Part shown: positions 44,880 through 53,137 of the stretch, piece by piece
Numbering within the stretch: the stretch's first letter is position 1
Layout of the letters: each line of letters begins with the position of its first letter
Assembly: GCA_002591745.1 (NCBI GenBank)
Contig: PDLQ01000005.1
Span: 62,001-126,000 of the forward strand
Source of the DNA: Lewinellaceae bacterium SD302
Lineage (GTDB): Bacteria; Bacteroidota; Bacteroidia; Chitinophagales; Saprospiraceae
Direction: 5' to 3'
Length of the DNA stretch: 64,000 bases
The notes under the pieces: generated by a model
Databases searched by the model: none
Seen by the model: only the letters and a program-made list of their open reading frames with translations
Told to the model about the DNA's origin: nothing
Translations under genes and position numbers: made by a program

Positions 44880-44918
44880 CCAATAAATACATCTGTTAAA
44901 TAACTAGGTAGTCGATAA

Positions 44919-46460
44919 TTACTCGGCCTCATCTTTTCCACTTTCAGTGGTAGATGGTGTTAAGGGAGTTTCCGCCTTATTCACCAGCCCGGCCGGTAAT
45001 TGCATTCCGCTTTGCTGCAGGAAATCGTTCAGCTGAGGGACCATGCCGTAAAGACCGGAAACGAAATTACCCACCCCTTGTCCGTCACCTTTGTCGTAGA
45101 CGACGACCTTGTCGATCTCCACGTCTTTGATGGCATCGGTTTGGATCTTGGTCAACTCGGCCAGTTTGTCCAGCATCAGGAAATTGATGGCACTCTGGGC
45201 GTTGCCTCCCGCGGCATCCACCAGTTTCTGGAAACCATCGGCCTGCTTGGTCAACAACTCTTCCATACCGGCAGCTTCGGCCTGGTAACGGGCAAGTACG
45301 GCATCGGCTTCACCTCTGGCGATCTCCCGCCGGCGCTCGGCTTCGGCCTGGGCGTCGATGATGGCTTTTTGCCGCTCAATGTCGGCAGCTACTACCTCTT
45401 CGGCTTCCCGTTTGGCTTTTTCCATTCGGCCACGAGCTTCTTCCGCCGTTTCCTGGGCGCGGTAGGCTTCGGCCAGTGCATTGGCTTCGGCCACTTTTTT
45501 GGCGGCTACGGCCCGCCGGTTGGCTTCGGCGAGGGCAACGTCACGTTCGGCGTTGGAAGCGGCGATCTTCACTGCCGCTTCGTTCTTACCCTCCTGGGCC
45601 TCGGCATTGAAACGGCTCTCACCGATCTCCGCCCGGCTATTCGCATCGGCCACACGGATCCGTTGTTCCTGTAACGCTTCGGCTTCACCGATCTGGGCCT
45701 TACTGTTGGCACTGGCCACCTGAATACGCTGGTTCTGGGTAGCTTCGGCTTCACCGATCTCCGCCTGGGCGGTCAGGGCAGCTACTTTGGTCCGTTGGTC
45801 CTGCTCGGCTTCGGCACGGCCGATCTTACCCGTACGAACCTCCTTGGCCACCTTGATCTCGGCATCATTGATGGCGCGGGCGGCGGCTTCACGACCCAAC
45901 GCATTGATGTAACCGGATTCGTCCTGAATATCGGTAACGTTAACGTTGATCAATTCCAGGCCGATCTTGTTGAGCTCATCACCTACATTACTGTAAACGG
46001 ATTCTACGAACTTGTCGCGGTCGGTGTTCAACTCCTCGATGTCCATGTTGGCAATTACGAGGCGCATCTGACCCATAATAATGTCGTGGGAGAGTGAAGA
46101 GATCGAACCCCGGTCCAGGGCCAGCAAACGCTCGGCGGCGGCCAGCATCAGATTCGGCTTGTTACTCACCGCTACGGTAAATTGGGCCGGCACGGAAACC
46201 CGAATATTCTGCTTGGAAAGCGCATCCTGCAGGTTCACATCGATACTCAGCGGCGTCAGGTCCAGGAACTTGTAATCCTGGATCACCGGCCAGATGAAGG
46301 CAGCACCACCCGCGTAACACTTCGCCGAAGCATCTCCGCCGGTTTTGCCATAGACCACCAGGATTTTGTCCGAGGGACAGCGTTTGTAGCGGCTGATTGC
46401 CCAGATGATGAGTAATAGCGTCAAAAAAAGAATGGCGCCAATAATGGGTAAGTAAGGCAT
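44919..46460 (-). CDS. floT: Flotillin-family SPFH protein
   Basis: A 513-residue protein. A membrane segment at residues 5-27 (IIGAILFLTLLLIIWAI) precedes the SPFH/band 7 domain (about 30-200). The long flotillin coiled coil (about 200-430) is rich in Ala and Glu. Inside it a unit of about 23 residues is repeated three times: (R)AEAEQDQRTKVAALTAQAEI, GEAEATQNQRIQVASANSKA, GEAEALQEQRIRVADANSRA. Flotillins organise membrane microdomains with NfeD-like partners; one is encoded just upstream on the same strand. A repeat cassette (46545-46717) separates the two genes. Confidence 0.93.
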   Translation of the reverse strand: MPYLPIIGAILFLTLLLIIWAISRYKRCPSDKILVVYGKTGGDASAKCYAGGAAFIWPVIQDYKFLDLTPLSIDVNLQDALSKQNIRVSVPAQFTVAVSNKPNLMLAAAERLLALDRGSISSLSHDIIMGQMRLVIANMDIEELNTDRDKFVESVYSNVGDELNKIGLELINVNVTDIQDESGYINALGREAAARAINDAEIKVAKEVRTGKIGRAEAEQDQRTKVAALTAQAEIGEAEATQNQRIQVASANSKAQIGEAEALQEQRIRVADANSRAEIGESRFNAEAQEGKNEAAVKIAASNAERDVALAEANRRAVAAKKVAEANALAEAYRAQETAEEARGRMEKAKREAEEVVAADIERQKAIIDAQAEAERRREIARGEADAVLARYQAEAAGMEELLTKQADGFQKLVDAAGGNAQSAINFLMLDKLAELTKIQTDAIKDVEIDKVVVYDKGDGQGVGNFVSGLYGMVPQLNDFLQQSGMQLPAGLVNKAETPLTPSTTESGKDEAE

Positions 46461-46544
46461 AGGATAAGGATTTTAAAAAGTTAAAGAGAGATTTAGTGTG
46501 TTTTTGCTTATTCCAGAAACCGGGAGCTTCGGGCCGATATTGAC

Positions 46545-46717
46545 TTTGCTACTTTGTTAGCCAAAAGACGCTAGATTTTAGCCCCTAGATGCTAGACTTG
46601 CTGGCAAGTAAATTCAAGCTAGTCTCTGGCATCTAACTGCGTAGCGGTCTAGCGTCTTATTTCCATAAGCGCAGCGTTCCTGTCTCTTATTTCTTTTGGA
46701 CTTCAAAGTAGCAGTGC
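46545..46717. mobile_element. Inverted-motif cassette between nfeD-like and flotillin genes
   Basis: Left end TTTGCTACTTTGTTAGCC (46545-46562), right end GGACTTCAAAGTAGCAGTGC (46698-46717), in inverted orientation. The interior carries GCTAGA-type repeats and the core GGCATCTAACTGCGTAGCGG (46628-46647) also present at 63171-63190. 173 bp; no ORF. It sits within what would be the nfeD-floT operon. Confidence 0.65.
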
Positions 46718-46737
46718 TAAAGTCAAGCCGAATGAAC

Positions 46738-47250
46738 TCATACCCGGCTCACTACCAGAATTCCGTCTTCCACATCTTCCACCCGAACTTTTAATCCGGT
46801 TGGTAAGATCTCTCCGGCCTGGGAGCGGGCTTTGAGTTCCCGGTTCCCTCCCCGGATATTGACGCGAACAATACCTGTTCCCTGAGCCGGGATGCGCAGG
46901 TAAACCTGTCCGGTTTCGAAAAGAGCATCCCTGGCTTCCCAATTCACTTCCGATTGCTGAGACAGCAGAAAATTCATGAATTTGATCAGCAGGTAAACTG
47001 CTATTGTACCGGCTATGATACCGGCGGTGAAGGCCACTACCGGGCTGGCGCTCGTAGCGAGAACAAGTTTAACTACCCAGCTACCAATGGAGATGAAGGT
47101 GAGTCCGCCTTTGACGTAGCCTACGCCCCCGTCGCCATCGGCCCCGTCGAAATCCAGGTCCAGATCCAGCCCGCTGAGAATGCCGGCTAGTAACAGGAGC
47201 ACGAGCAGCCCGCCGGAGATCAGGGATATGTAAGTGAGTATTTCGATCAT
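46738..47250 (-). CDS. NfeD-like membrane protein
   Basis: A 170-residue protein with three membrane segments (ISGGLLVLLLLAGILSG, SIGSWVVKLVLATSA, AGIIAGTIAVYLLIKFM) and a C-terminal OB-fold-like NfeD domain (FETGQVYLRIPAQGTGIVRV, LPTGLKVRVEDVEDGILVV). An Asp-rich stretch (LDLDLDFDGADGDGG) lies after the first segment. This is the short YuaF-type partner that is regularly encoded next to flotillins and works with them in membrane microdomains. It precedes the flotillin gene on the same strand. Confidence 0.88.
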   Translation of the reverse strand: MIEILTYISLISGGLLVLLLLAGILSGLDLDLDFDGADGDGGVGYVKGGLTFISIGSWVVKLVLATSASPVVAFTAGIIAGTIAVYLLIKFMNFLLSQQSEVNWEARDALFETGQVYLRIPAQGTGIVRVNIRGGNRELKARSQAGEILPTGLKVRVEDVEDGILVVSRV

Positions 47251-47356
47251 GTCAGGAGCGTTGTTAATAAATACATTGGCAATTTACGGCTAGCGGCAAT
47301 ATGGTGGCCGACCGTTAGTCGGATTTCCATCCCGACTCGTCGACTACCACATAAAA

Positions 47357-47386
47357 AGCCCCCTGAATCCGAAAATTCAGGGGGCT
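47357..47386 (-). terminator. Terminator of PA-domain gene 1
   Basis: A perfect 12-bp stem (AGCCCCCTGAAT / ATTCAGGGGGCT), followed on the minus strand by TTTTTATG. It lies 28 bases after the stop of the first gene of the PA array. Confidence 0.9.
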
Positions 47387-47413
47387 CTTATTAGCTAAGT
47401 TGCGAAGCAACTA

Positions 47414-49159
47414 CTACTGCTTGATGAATTTCTTCATGCGGTAACCCTCCGGCGTAGCAACGCTGAGGAAGTAAGTACCGGATTGCAGGCTATTCACGTC
47501 GATCTGGATCGGCGCGTTGGTCACTTGCTCGTAGCTGTACTGACCAACTACACGACCGTTGATGTCCAGGATACGAACCAGGGCCTCACTTACGGCACTG
47601 TTCAATTCCAGGGTAACGTTCAGTTGTTCCTGTACCGGATTCGGAGCAATCACGACCTGGCTGGCGTCCAGGAACTGGATGTCACGCGTGTCGGAAGGCA
47701 ACATGAAGTCAGTAGGATCGAAGCCATCGAGGTGCAGACGGGTCCATACGGTTTGGCTAGCCCAACCGGTAAAGAAAGCATCGAGTTGCAGTGGCGTAGC
47801 AATGAAGGACTGAGTACCATCATCGGTCAAGAAGTTGGTGTAGTCAACGCCGCTGGAGGCAACGAAGCTGGGAGGAAGTCCGCTTCCCAGACCGGCAGTC
47901 TTACGAATGCTGACGTAGTAAGTCTCGTCCGGATCCAAGACAGCAGGTTCTTCCAGCTCAACGAAAAGAATGTCGTTTGGCGCATCATCCGGCTGGATGG
48001 TGTAAGTACCACCAGTGATCAGGGTCAAGTCATCGAAACTGGCTGCGGCACCACTGGAGAAGAGACCCTGGTAAACGAATACTTCAAAATCCTCACCACC
48101 GGTGAAGGGATCGAAGAAGTCCTGGGGGTTAGTCAGTCCAAAAGAAATGTAAGTACCTACGGCTGTCTCAGCATCTTCGGCCGTAACGATCAGGCTACCA
48201 CCCTGGTAGAAACCACCACCTTCGTTGTACTGTTCCTGGCTGGGGCCTACGCTGATCAGGTCATCGGTGCTGTTCACGGCGTCGGCACCGTAAGTGAAGT
48301 CGGTGACGTTGAAGCCAGTAACGATAGTTTCATCGGCTTGGTCGTGGGTGAAAGTGATGGTGTGAAGACCAGTTTCGGTGGGCTGATAGAAATCTCCTTC
48401 GTCCATCACGATGAGCGCACTCTCCAAGGGGGCTACGGTATCAAGGACACTATAGGTAGCAACGTCAGTGCCGTTTGGATCAGTGACCACGGCGGTGATC
48501 GTAACTTCTACCGAATCGGTATCACTTTGGTTCACGTAAGTCACGTTGTAGGGGTACTCGGCGAAATTATCCAATGGAGTCTGGTAAGACCAGGCCACGG
48601 CCGCACCGAAGAAGGACTTCACGTCAAAGAGTACTTCGGTGAATTCACCAGCGTCGATGGCCTCCTGCAGCAGGCGACCGGTTCCCCGGCTGACGAATAC
48701 TGCGGGAATGGTTACGGAGTCGGAGATCAGGGTGTCACCGGAGGACATTCCGAAAACGGAAGTTTCGGTATCGTCAGCATTATCGAAGTGGTTGACGATC
48801 ACAACACCGATAGCACCTGCCTGCTGGCAGTTGAGCACCTTGTCGACGAAAGAACAGCCACCCCGACGGATGAAGCCGATCTTGCCGGTCAGGTCAGTCG
48901 TAATTTCGCCACCGGTATTACAACCAAGACTGTCGTTGTTGTTGAAACCCCAAGCCAGTTCGCCTTGAACATCTTCGTCGAGGCGAATACCCCATTCCGG
49001 GTCACCAGCCTGAGTACCATAATCGTAAACACCACCGATGTCATCGGGGGAAAGAATAACGAAGTCGGCCGGGAAAGGGGAAGCATCGTTAATACCGTCC
49101 TGGGCACTCAGTGCGAAACTGAACAGGGCAGTGAGTAAAAGTGTAAATCCTAGTCTCAT
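47414..49159 (-). CDS. PA-domain T9SS type A secreted protein, array copy 1
   Basis: A 581-residue protein with signal peptide (MRLGFTLLLTALFSFALSAQ). The protease-associated (PA) domain, about residues 50-175, shows LTGKIGFIRRGGCSFVDKVL and AGAIGVVIVNHFDN. A long beta-rich region of unknown function follows (GPSQEQYNEGGGFYQGG, ETYYVSIRKTAGLGSGLPP). The C-terminal ~80 residues are a type A sorting domain (IAPNPVQEQLNVTLELNS ... GYRMKKFIKQ). No protease domain is present, so PA acts as a binding module. The PA region resembles copy 4 most, while the remainder resembles copy 3, a mosaic pattern. Confidence 0.9.
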   Translation of the reverse strand: MRLGFTLLLTALFSFALSAQDGINDASPFPADFVILSPDDIGGVYDYGTQAGDPEWGIRLDEDVQGELAWGFNNNDSLGCNTGGEITTDLTGKIGFIRRGGCSFVDKVLNCQQAGAIGVVIVNHFDNADDTETSVFGMSSGDTLISDSVTIPAVFVSRGTGRLLQEAIDAGEFTEVLFDVKSFFGAAVAWSYQTPLDNFAEYPYNVTYVNQSDTDSVEVTITAVVTDPNGTDVATYSVLDTVAPLESALIVMDEGDFYQPTETGLHTITFTHDQADETIVTGFNVTDFTYGADAVNSTDDLISVGPSQEQYNEGGGFYQGGSLIVTAEDAETAVGTYISFGLTNPQDFFDPFTGGEDFEVFVYQGLFSSGAAASFDDLTLITGGTYTIQPDDAPNDILFVELEEPAVLDPDETYYVSIRKTAGLGSGLPPSFVASSGVDYTNFLTDDGTQSFIATPLQLDAFFTGWASQTVWTRLHLDGFDPTDFMLPSDTRDIQFLDASQVVIAPNPVQEQLNVTLELNSAVSEALVRILDINGRVVGQYSYEQVTNAPIQIDVNSLQSGTYFLSVATPEGYRMKKFIKQ

Positions 49160-49189
49160 GTACAGAGGTATTTAGTTGAAGATAAAAGT

Positions 49190-49221
49190 AAAGCGGTGAC
49201 GAAATCATCCGTCACCGCTTT
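49190..49221 (-). terminator. Hairpin between PA genes 2 and 1
   Basis: A perfect 12-bp stem (AAAGCGGTGACG / CGTCACCGCTTT) with an 8-base loop, 90 bases after the stop of copy 2 and about 30 bases before the start of copy 1. Confidence 0.8.
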
Positions 49222-49310
49222 TATAGTTGCTGATTTCTTTGGCCGGCTAAGTTAGCACAGACATTTGAATCAAGATAATCATTTCGGAAATTATCACGAT
49301 CAAGACAACT

Positions 49311-51101
49311 TTATTGCTTGATGAATTTCTTCATTCTATATCCCTCCGGTGTGGCTACGCTGAGGAAGTAAGTACCGGATTGCAGGCTATTCACATCGAT
49401 CTGGATCGGCGCGTTGGTCACTTGTTCGTACTTGTACTGACCAACTACACGACCGTTGATGTCCAGGATACGAACCAGGGCCTCGCTTACGGCACTGTTC
49501 AATTCCAGGGTAACGTTCAGTTGTTCCTGTACCGGATTCGGAGCGATCCTTAGTTGGTCCATTGCTGAAAAATCACTGGTGTTGACGGTGCAGACCGTGT
49601 CTAAATAGGGAGCGGTTCCAAAGTGGCAGCTCCCGAACCCAAAAGGGTCGAAGCCATCTGTGTGCAGTCTTAGCCAAAGCACTCGGTCGGTCCAGCCCTC
49701 GCCATAAAATTGATCCAGGGAGTACGGTGCAGTGAAGATTTTACCCGATCCGTCCGCAGAGCTAAGTGTGCGGTAAGAATTGCCGACGTAGCCGACGAAC
49801 TTTGGCGCTACACCACTGCCTAAGCCGGCGAACTTTTTGACGCTCACGTAGTAGATTTCACCGGGGTTCAGCACTACCGGCTCTTCCAGTTCCGCGTAAA
49901 GTATATCGTTAGGTTCGTCATTTGGTGAAATGTCATACCAAGCACCACCGACTAATAACAGGTCATCAAAACCGATCGGATCGTCGTTGCTAAACGCGCC
50001 TTTATAGATGTACACTTCAAATCGTTCACCACCGGTGAAGACATTGTAAAAATCCTGGGGGTTGGTAAGTCCGAAGGATACGTGGTTCGCAACTGAAACT
50101 TCCGCTTCATCAGCGATTATTACCAGGTTGCCGCTCTGGTAAATTCCACCAGCGGCGTCATACTGCTCCTGACTCGGGCCGACACTCCTGACATCGGTCG
50201 TGAAATCATGAATAGCGTCAGTACCCCAGGTAAAGTTGGATACATCGAATTTCGCCATTTGGGTCAAGTCGGATTGATCTTGTGTAAATAAAACGGTATG
50301 GGTGCCGGTCTGAGTGGGTACGTAAAGGTCTTCCTCAGCCATCGTGATAACGGAATCCGCCAAAGGGGCGATGCTGGAGGTAACTCTAAAAGTGTCGACG
50401 TTTACTTCGAAAGGTGACTGTATTATGGCGGTAACGGTCACGTCTACGGTGTCCTGCTCGTTTGTATTTACGAAGTTAACGGAAAAACGGTACGGTTTAT
50501 AGGTATTCAGTGGCATCCGGTAGGCCCAGGCGACTTGGGGGTCGTAAAAGGTTTTTACATCGAATTTTATGTCTATTTTTTCACAGCCGTCAATGGCTCT
50601 TTGTAAGATTCGGCCAGTACTCCTGCTGATGAATACGGCTGGAGTTGTAACGAAACTGGATGAAGTGGAGTCAATTGGTACCATATCTATCACATTTGTA
50701 TCGGTGTCGTTGCTATCGTCAAAATGGTTGGCGATCACGACCCCGATCGCCCCGGCCTGTTGTGCATTCAGAACTTTTTCCTCGTAAGGACATCCTCCGC
50801 GACGAATGAATGCCATCTTTCCCGTTAAATCGGTTACAATTGGGCCGCCCGAGTTACACCCCAGGCTATCGATAGCGTTGTAGGCCCATACGAGCTGTCC
50901 TTGTACGTCTTCACTTAGTCGGGGGCCCCATCCAGGATCCTGGCCGGATGCCTGGGTGCCATAGTTGTAGATGCCGGCTTCATTACTCTGGCCTAACACT
51001 ACGAAATCAACCGGAAATGGTGACCGCTTATTAATGCCATTCTGTGCATTCAAGACAATGGGAAAAAGGAAGAAAAGTATGAGTGCGATTGTTGGTTTCA
51101 T
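49311..51101 (-). CDS. PA-domain T9SS type A secreted protein, array copy 2 (divergent)
   Basis: A 596-residue protein with signal peptide (MKPTIALILFFLFPIVLNAQ). The architecture is as in the other copies: PA domain (LTGKMAFIRRGGCPYEEKVL, AGAIGVVIANHFDD), beta-rich middle and type A sorting domain. Its middle and N-terminal parts differ considerably from copies 1, 3 and 4, and it has a Cys-containing insert (GFGSCHFGTAPYLDTVCTV) before the sorting domain. In contrast, its last ~75 codons are nearly identical in DNA to copies 1 and 3, ending abruptly near 49550. This points to gene conversion of the sorting domain. Confidence 0.9.
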   Translation of the reverse strand: MKPTIALILFFLFPIVLNAQNGINKRSPFPVDFVVLGQSNEAGIYNYGTQASGQDPGWGPRLSEDVQGQLVWAYNAIDSLGCNSGGPIVTDLTGKMAFIRRGGCPYEEKVLNAQQAGAIGVVIANHFDDSNDTDTNVIDMVPIDSTSSSFVTTPAVFISRSTGRILQRAIDGCEKIDIKFDVKTFYDPQVAWAYRMPLNTYKPYRFSVNFVNTNEQDTVDVTVTAIIQSPFEVNVDTFRVTSSIAPLADSVITMAEEDLYVPTQTGTHTVLFTQDQSDLTQMAKFDVSNFTWGTDAIHDFTTDVRSVGPSQEQYDAAGGIYQSGNLVIIADEAEVSVANHVSFGLTNPQDFYNVFTGGERFEVYIYKGAFSNDDPIGFDDLLLVGGAWYDISPNDEPNDILYAELEEPVVLNPGEIYYVSVKKFAGLGSGVAPKFVGYVGNSYRTLSSADGSGKIFTAPYSLDQFYGEGWTDRVLWLRLHTDGFDPFGFGSCHFGTAPYLDTVCTVNTSDFSAMDQLRIAPNPVQEQLNVTLELNSAVSEALVRILDINGRVVGQYKYEQVTNAPIQIDVNSLQSGTYFLSVATPEGYRMKKFIKQ

Positions 51102-51170
51102 GTCGGTTAGGGTACTGGTTCTATCACTTTTAATATAAGTATTATGTGCTAGCTGGTAACTTAGGAAGCT

Positions 51171-51209
51171 AAACAGCCCCTTTGTTTATCGTAAACAAAG
51201 GGGCTGTTT
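51171..51209 (-). terminator. Terminator between PA genes 3 and 2
   Basis: A perfect 18-bp stem (AAACAGCCCCTTTGTTTA and its complement) with a 3-base loop, the strongest hairpin in the array. It lies 42 bases after the copy 3 stop. Confidence 0.9.
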
Positions 51210-51250
51210 GGTATTTTTGGTCGATTGTCAGACCTCGTTTTACAAACTTG

Positions 51251-53002
51251 TTACTGCTTGATGAATTTCTTCATACGGTAACCCTCCGGTGTAGCCACGC
51301 TGAGGAAGTAAGTACCGGACTGCAGGCTATTCACATCGATCTGGATCGGCGCGTTGGTCACTTGTTCGTATTTGTACTGACCAACTACACGACCGTTGAT
51401 GTCCAGGATACGAACCAGGGCCTCGCTTACGGCACTGTTCAATTCCAGGGTAACGTTCAGTTGTTCCTGTACCGGATTCGGAGCGATCACGACCTGGCTG
51501 GCGTCCAGGAACTGGATGTCACGCGTGTCGGAAGGCAACATGAAGTCAGCAGGATCGAAGCCATCGAGGTGCAGACGGGTCCATACGGTCTGGCTAGCCC
51601 AACCGGTAAAGAACGCATCGAGTTGCAGTGGCGTGGCAATGAAGGACTGGGTGCCATCATCGGTCAGGAAGTTGGTGTATTCTACGTTGCTGGAAGCAAC
51701 GAAACTGGGGGGAAGTCCGCTTCCCAAACCAGCGGTCTTGCGAATGCTGACGTAGTAAGTCTCGTCCGGATCTAGTACGACCGGTTCTTCTAGTTCCACG
51801 AAAAGAATGTCGTTTGGCGCATCATCCGGCTGGATGGTGTAGATGCCACCGGCAATGAGATTAAGGTCGTCAAAACTGGCTGCGGCACCACTGGAGAAAA
51901 GACCCTGGTAAACGAATACTTCAAATTCCTCACCACCGGTGAAGGGGTCGAAGAAGTCCTGGGGGTTGGCCAGTCCAAAAGAGATGTAAGTACCTACGGA
52001 GGTTTCTGCGTCTTCCGCGGTAACGATCAGGCTACCACCCTGGTAGAAGCCACCGCCTTCGTTGTACTGCTCCTGGCTGGGCCCTACGCTGATCAGATCA
52101 TCAGTGCTGTTCACGGCGTCGGCACCGAATGTGAAATCGGTGACGTTAAAGGTTGAAACGATGGTTTCGTCGGCTTGGTCGTGGGTAAAGGTGACGGTAT
52201 AAAGCCCAGTTTCGGTGGGCTGATAGAAATCTCCTTCGTCCATCACGATGAGCGCACTCTCCAAGGGGGCTACGGTATCAAGTACACTATAGGTAGCCAC
52301 GTCAGTGCCGTTTGGATCAGTGACAACGGCGGTGATCGTAACCTCTACCGGGTCGGTTTCACTGGGGTTCACGTAGGTCACGTTGTAGGGGTACTCGGCG
52401 AAATTATCCAATGGAGTCTGGTAAGACCAGGCTACGGCACCGCCGAAGAAGGACTTTACGTCAAAGAGTACTTCGGTAAACTCACCGGCGTCGATGGCTT
52501 CCTGTAAAAGGCGACCGGTTCCACGGCTGACAAATACGGCTGGGATGGTGACCGAGTCAGAGAAGGTAGAATCGGTGGAAATCATGTTAACCAGCGTAGC
52601 TTCCGTGTCGTCAGCATTGTCGAAATGATTGACAATCACTACGCCGACTGCGCCGGCAAGCTGGGCGTTCAATGTTTTTTCGACGAAAGAACAGGCTCCC
52701 CGACGGATAAAGGCCATTTTGCCGGTCAGGTCGGTTTGAATCGCACCACCGGGATCGCAACCCAGGCTATCAACGCTGTTGAAGGCCCAAACCAGCTCTC
52801 CCTGTACATCTTCGGTGAGGCGCGGGCCCCACTCCGGGTTGCCGTTCGAGGTCTGGGTACCGTAATCGTACACCCCGGCTACATCGCTCGGGTTCAGTAC
52901 GACCACGTCAGCGGGGAAAGGGGAGAGGTCGTTGATGCCGTCCTGGGCGTATAGCGCCAGGGAAAAAAGGGCGGTAATTAAAAATGTAAATCCTAGTCTC
53001 AT
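51251..53002 (-). CDS. PA-domain T9SS type A secreted protein, array copy 3
   Basis: A 583-residue protein; ATG 53002 gives the signal peptide MRLGFTFLITALFSLALYAQ, which matches copies 1 and 4. PA domain (LTGKMAFIRRGACSFVEKTL, AGAVGVVIVNHFDN), beta-rich region and type A sorting domain ending GYRMKKFIKQ. From about residue 180 to the end it is almost identical to copy 1, while the PA region differs. The role of the family is unknown; the PA domain and T9SS signal suggest a surface or secreted binding protein. Confidence 0.9.
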   Translation of the reverse strand: MRLGFTFLITALFSLALYAQDGINDLSPFPADVVVLNPSDVAGVYDYGTQTSNGNPEWGPRLTEDVQGELVWAFNSVDSLGCDPGGAIQTDLTGKMAFIRRGACSFVEKTLNAQLAGAVGVVIVNHFDNADDTEATLVNMISTDSTFSDSVTIPAVFVSRGTGRLLQEAIDAGEFTEVLFDVKSFFGGAVAWSYQTPLDNFAEYPYNVTYVNPSETDPVEVTITAVVTDPNGTDVATYSVLDTVAPLESALIVMDEGDFYQPTETGLYTVTFTHDQADETIVSTFNVTDFTFGADAVNSTDDLISVGPSQEQYNEGGGFYQGGSLIVTAEDAETSVGTYISFGLANPQDFFDPFTGGEEFEVFVYQGLFSSGAAASFDDLNLIAGGIYTIQPDDAPNDILFVELEEPVVLDPDETYYVSIRKTAGLGSGLPPSFVASSNVEYTNFLTDDGTQSFIATPLQLDAFFTGWASQTVWTRLHLDGFDPADFMLPSDTRDIQFLDASQVVIAPNPVQEQLNVTLELNSAVSEALVRILDINGRVVGQYKYEQVTNAPIQIDVNSLQSGTYFLSVATPEGYRMKKFIKQ

Positions 53003-53071
53003 ATCAAAGCTGTTTAAGTGGATAATTGAATGAATTCGACTCAACGGCAGTACGTTGATATCGTTATAAAC

Positions 53072-53111
53072 TACTGTCCCCCCTGCATGCAAGCACACAA
53101 GAGGGACAGTA
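53072..53111 (-). terminator. Hairpin between PA genes 4 and 3
   Basis: Stem TACTGTCCC / GGGACAGTA with a larger loop containing GCATGC, 27 bases after the copy 4 stop and about 70 bases before the copy 3 start. Confidence 0.7.
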
Positions 53112-53137
53112 ATTTACGGTAAGTTGTTTAGCAACGC

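Noticed and set aside
47483-49138. Long plus-strand reading frame antisense to PA gene 1 (551 codons)
   Set aside because: It is the shadow of a strongly supported gene; the translation has no domain or signal, and the same happens opposite copy 4 (53207-54802) because of shared codon bias.
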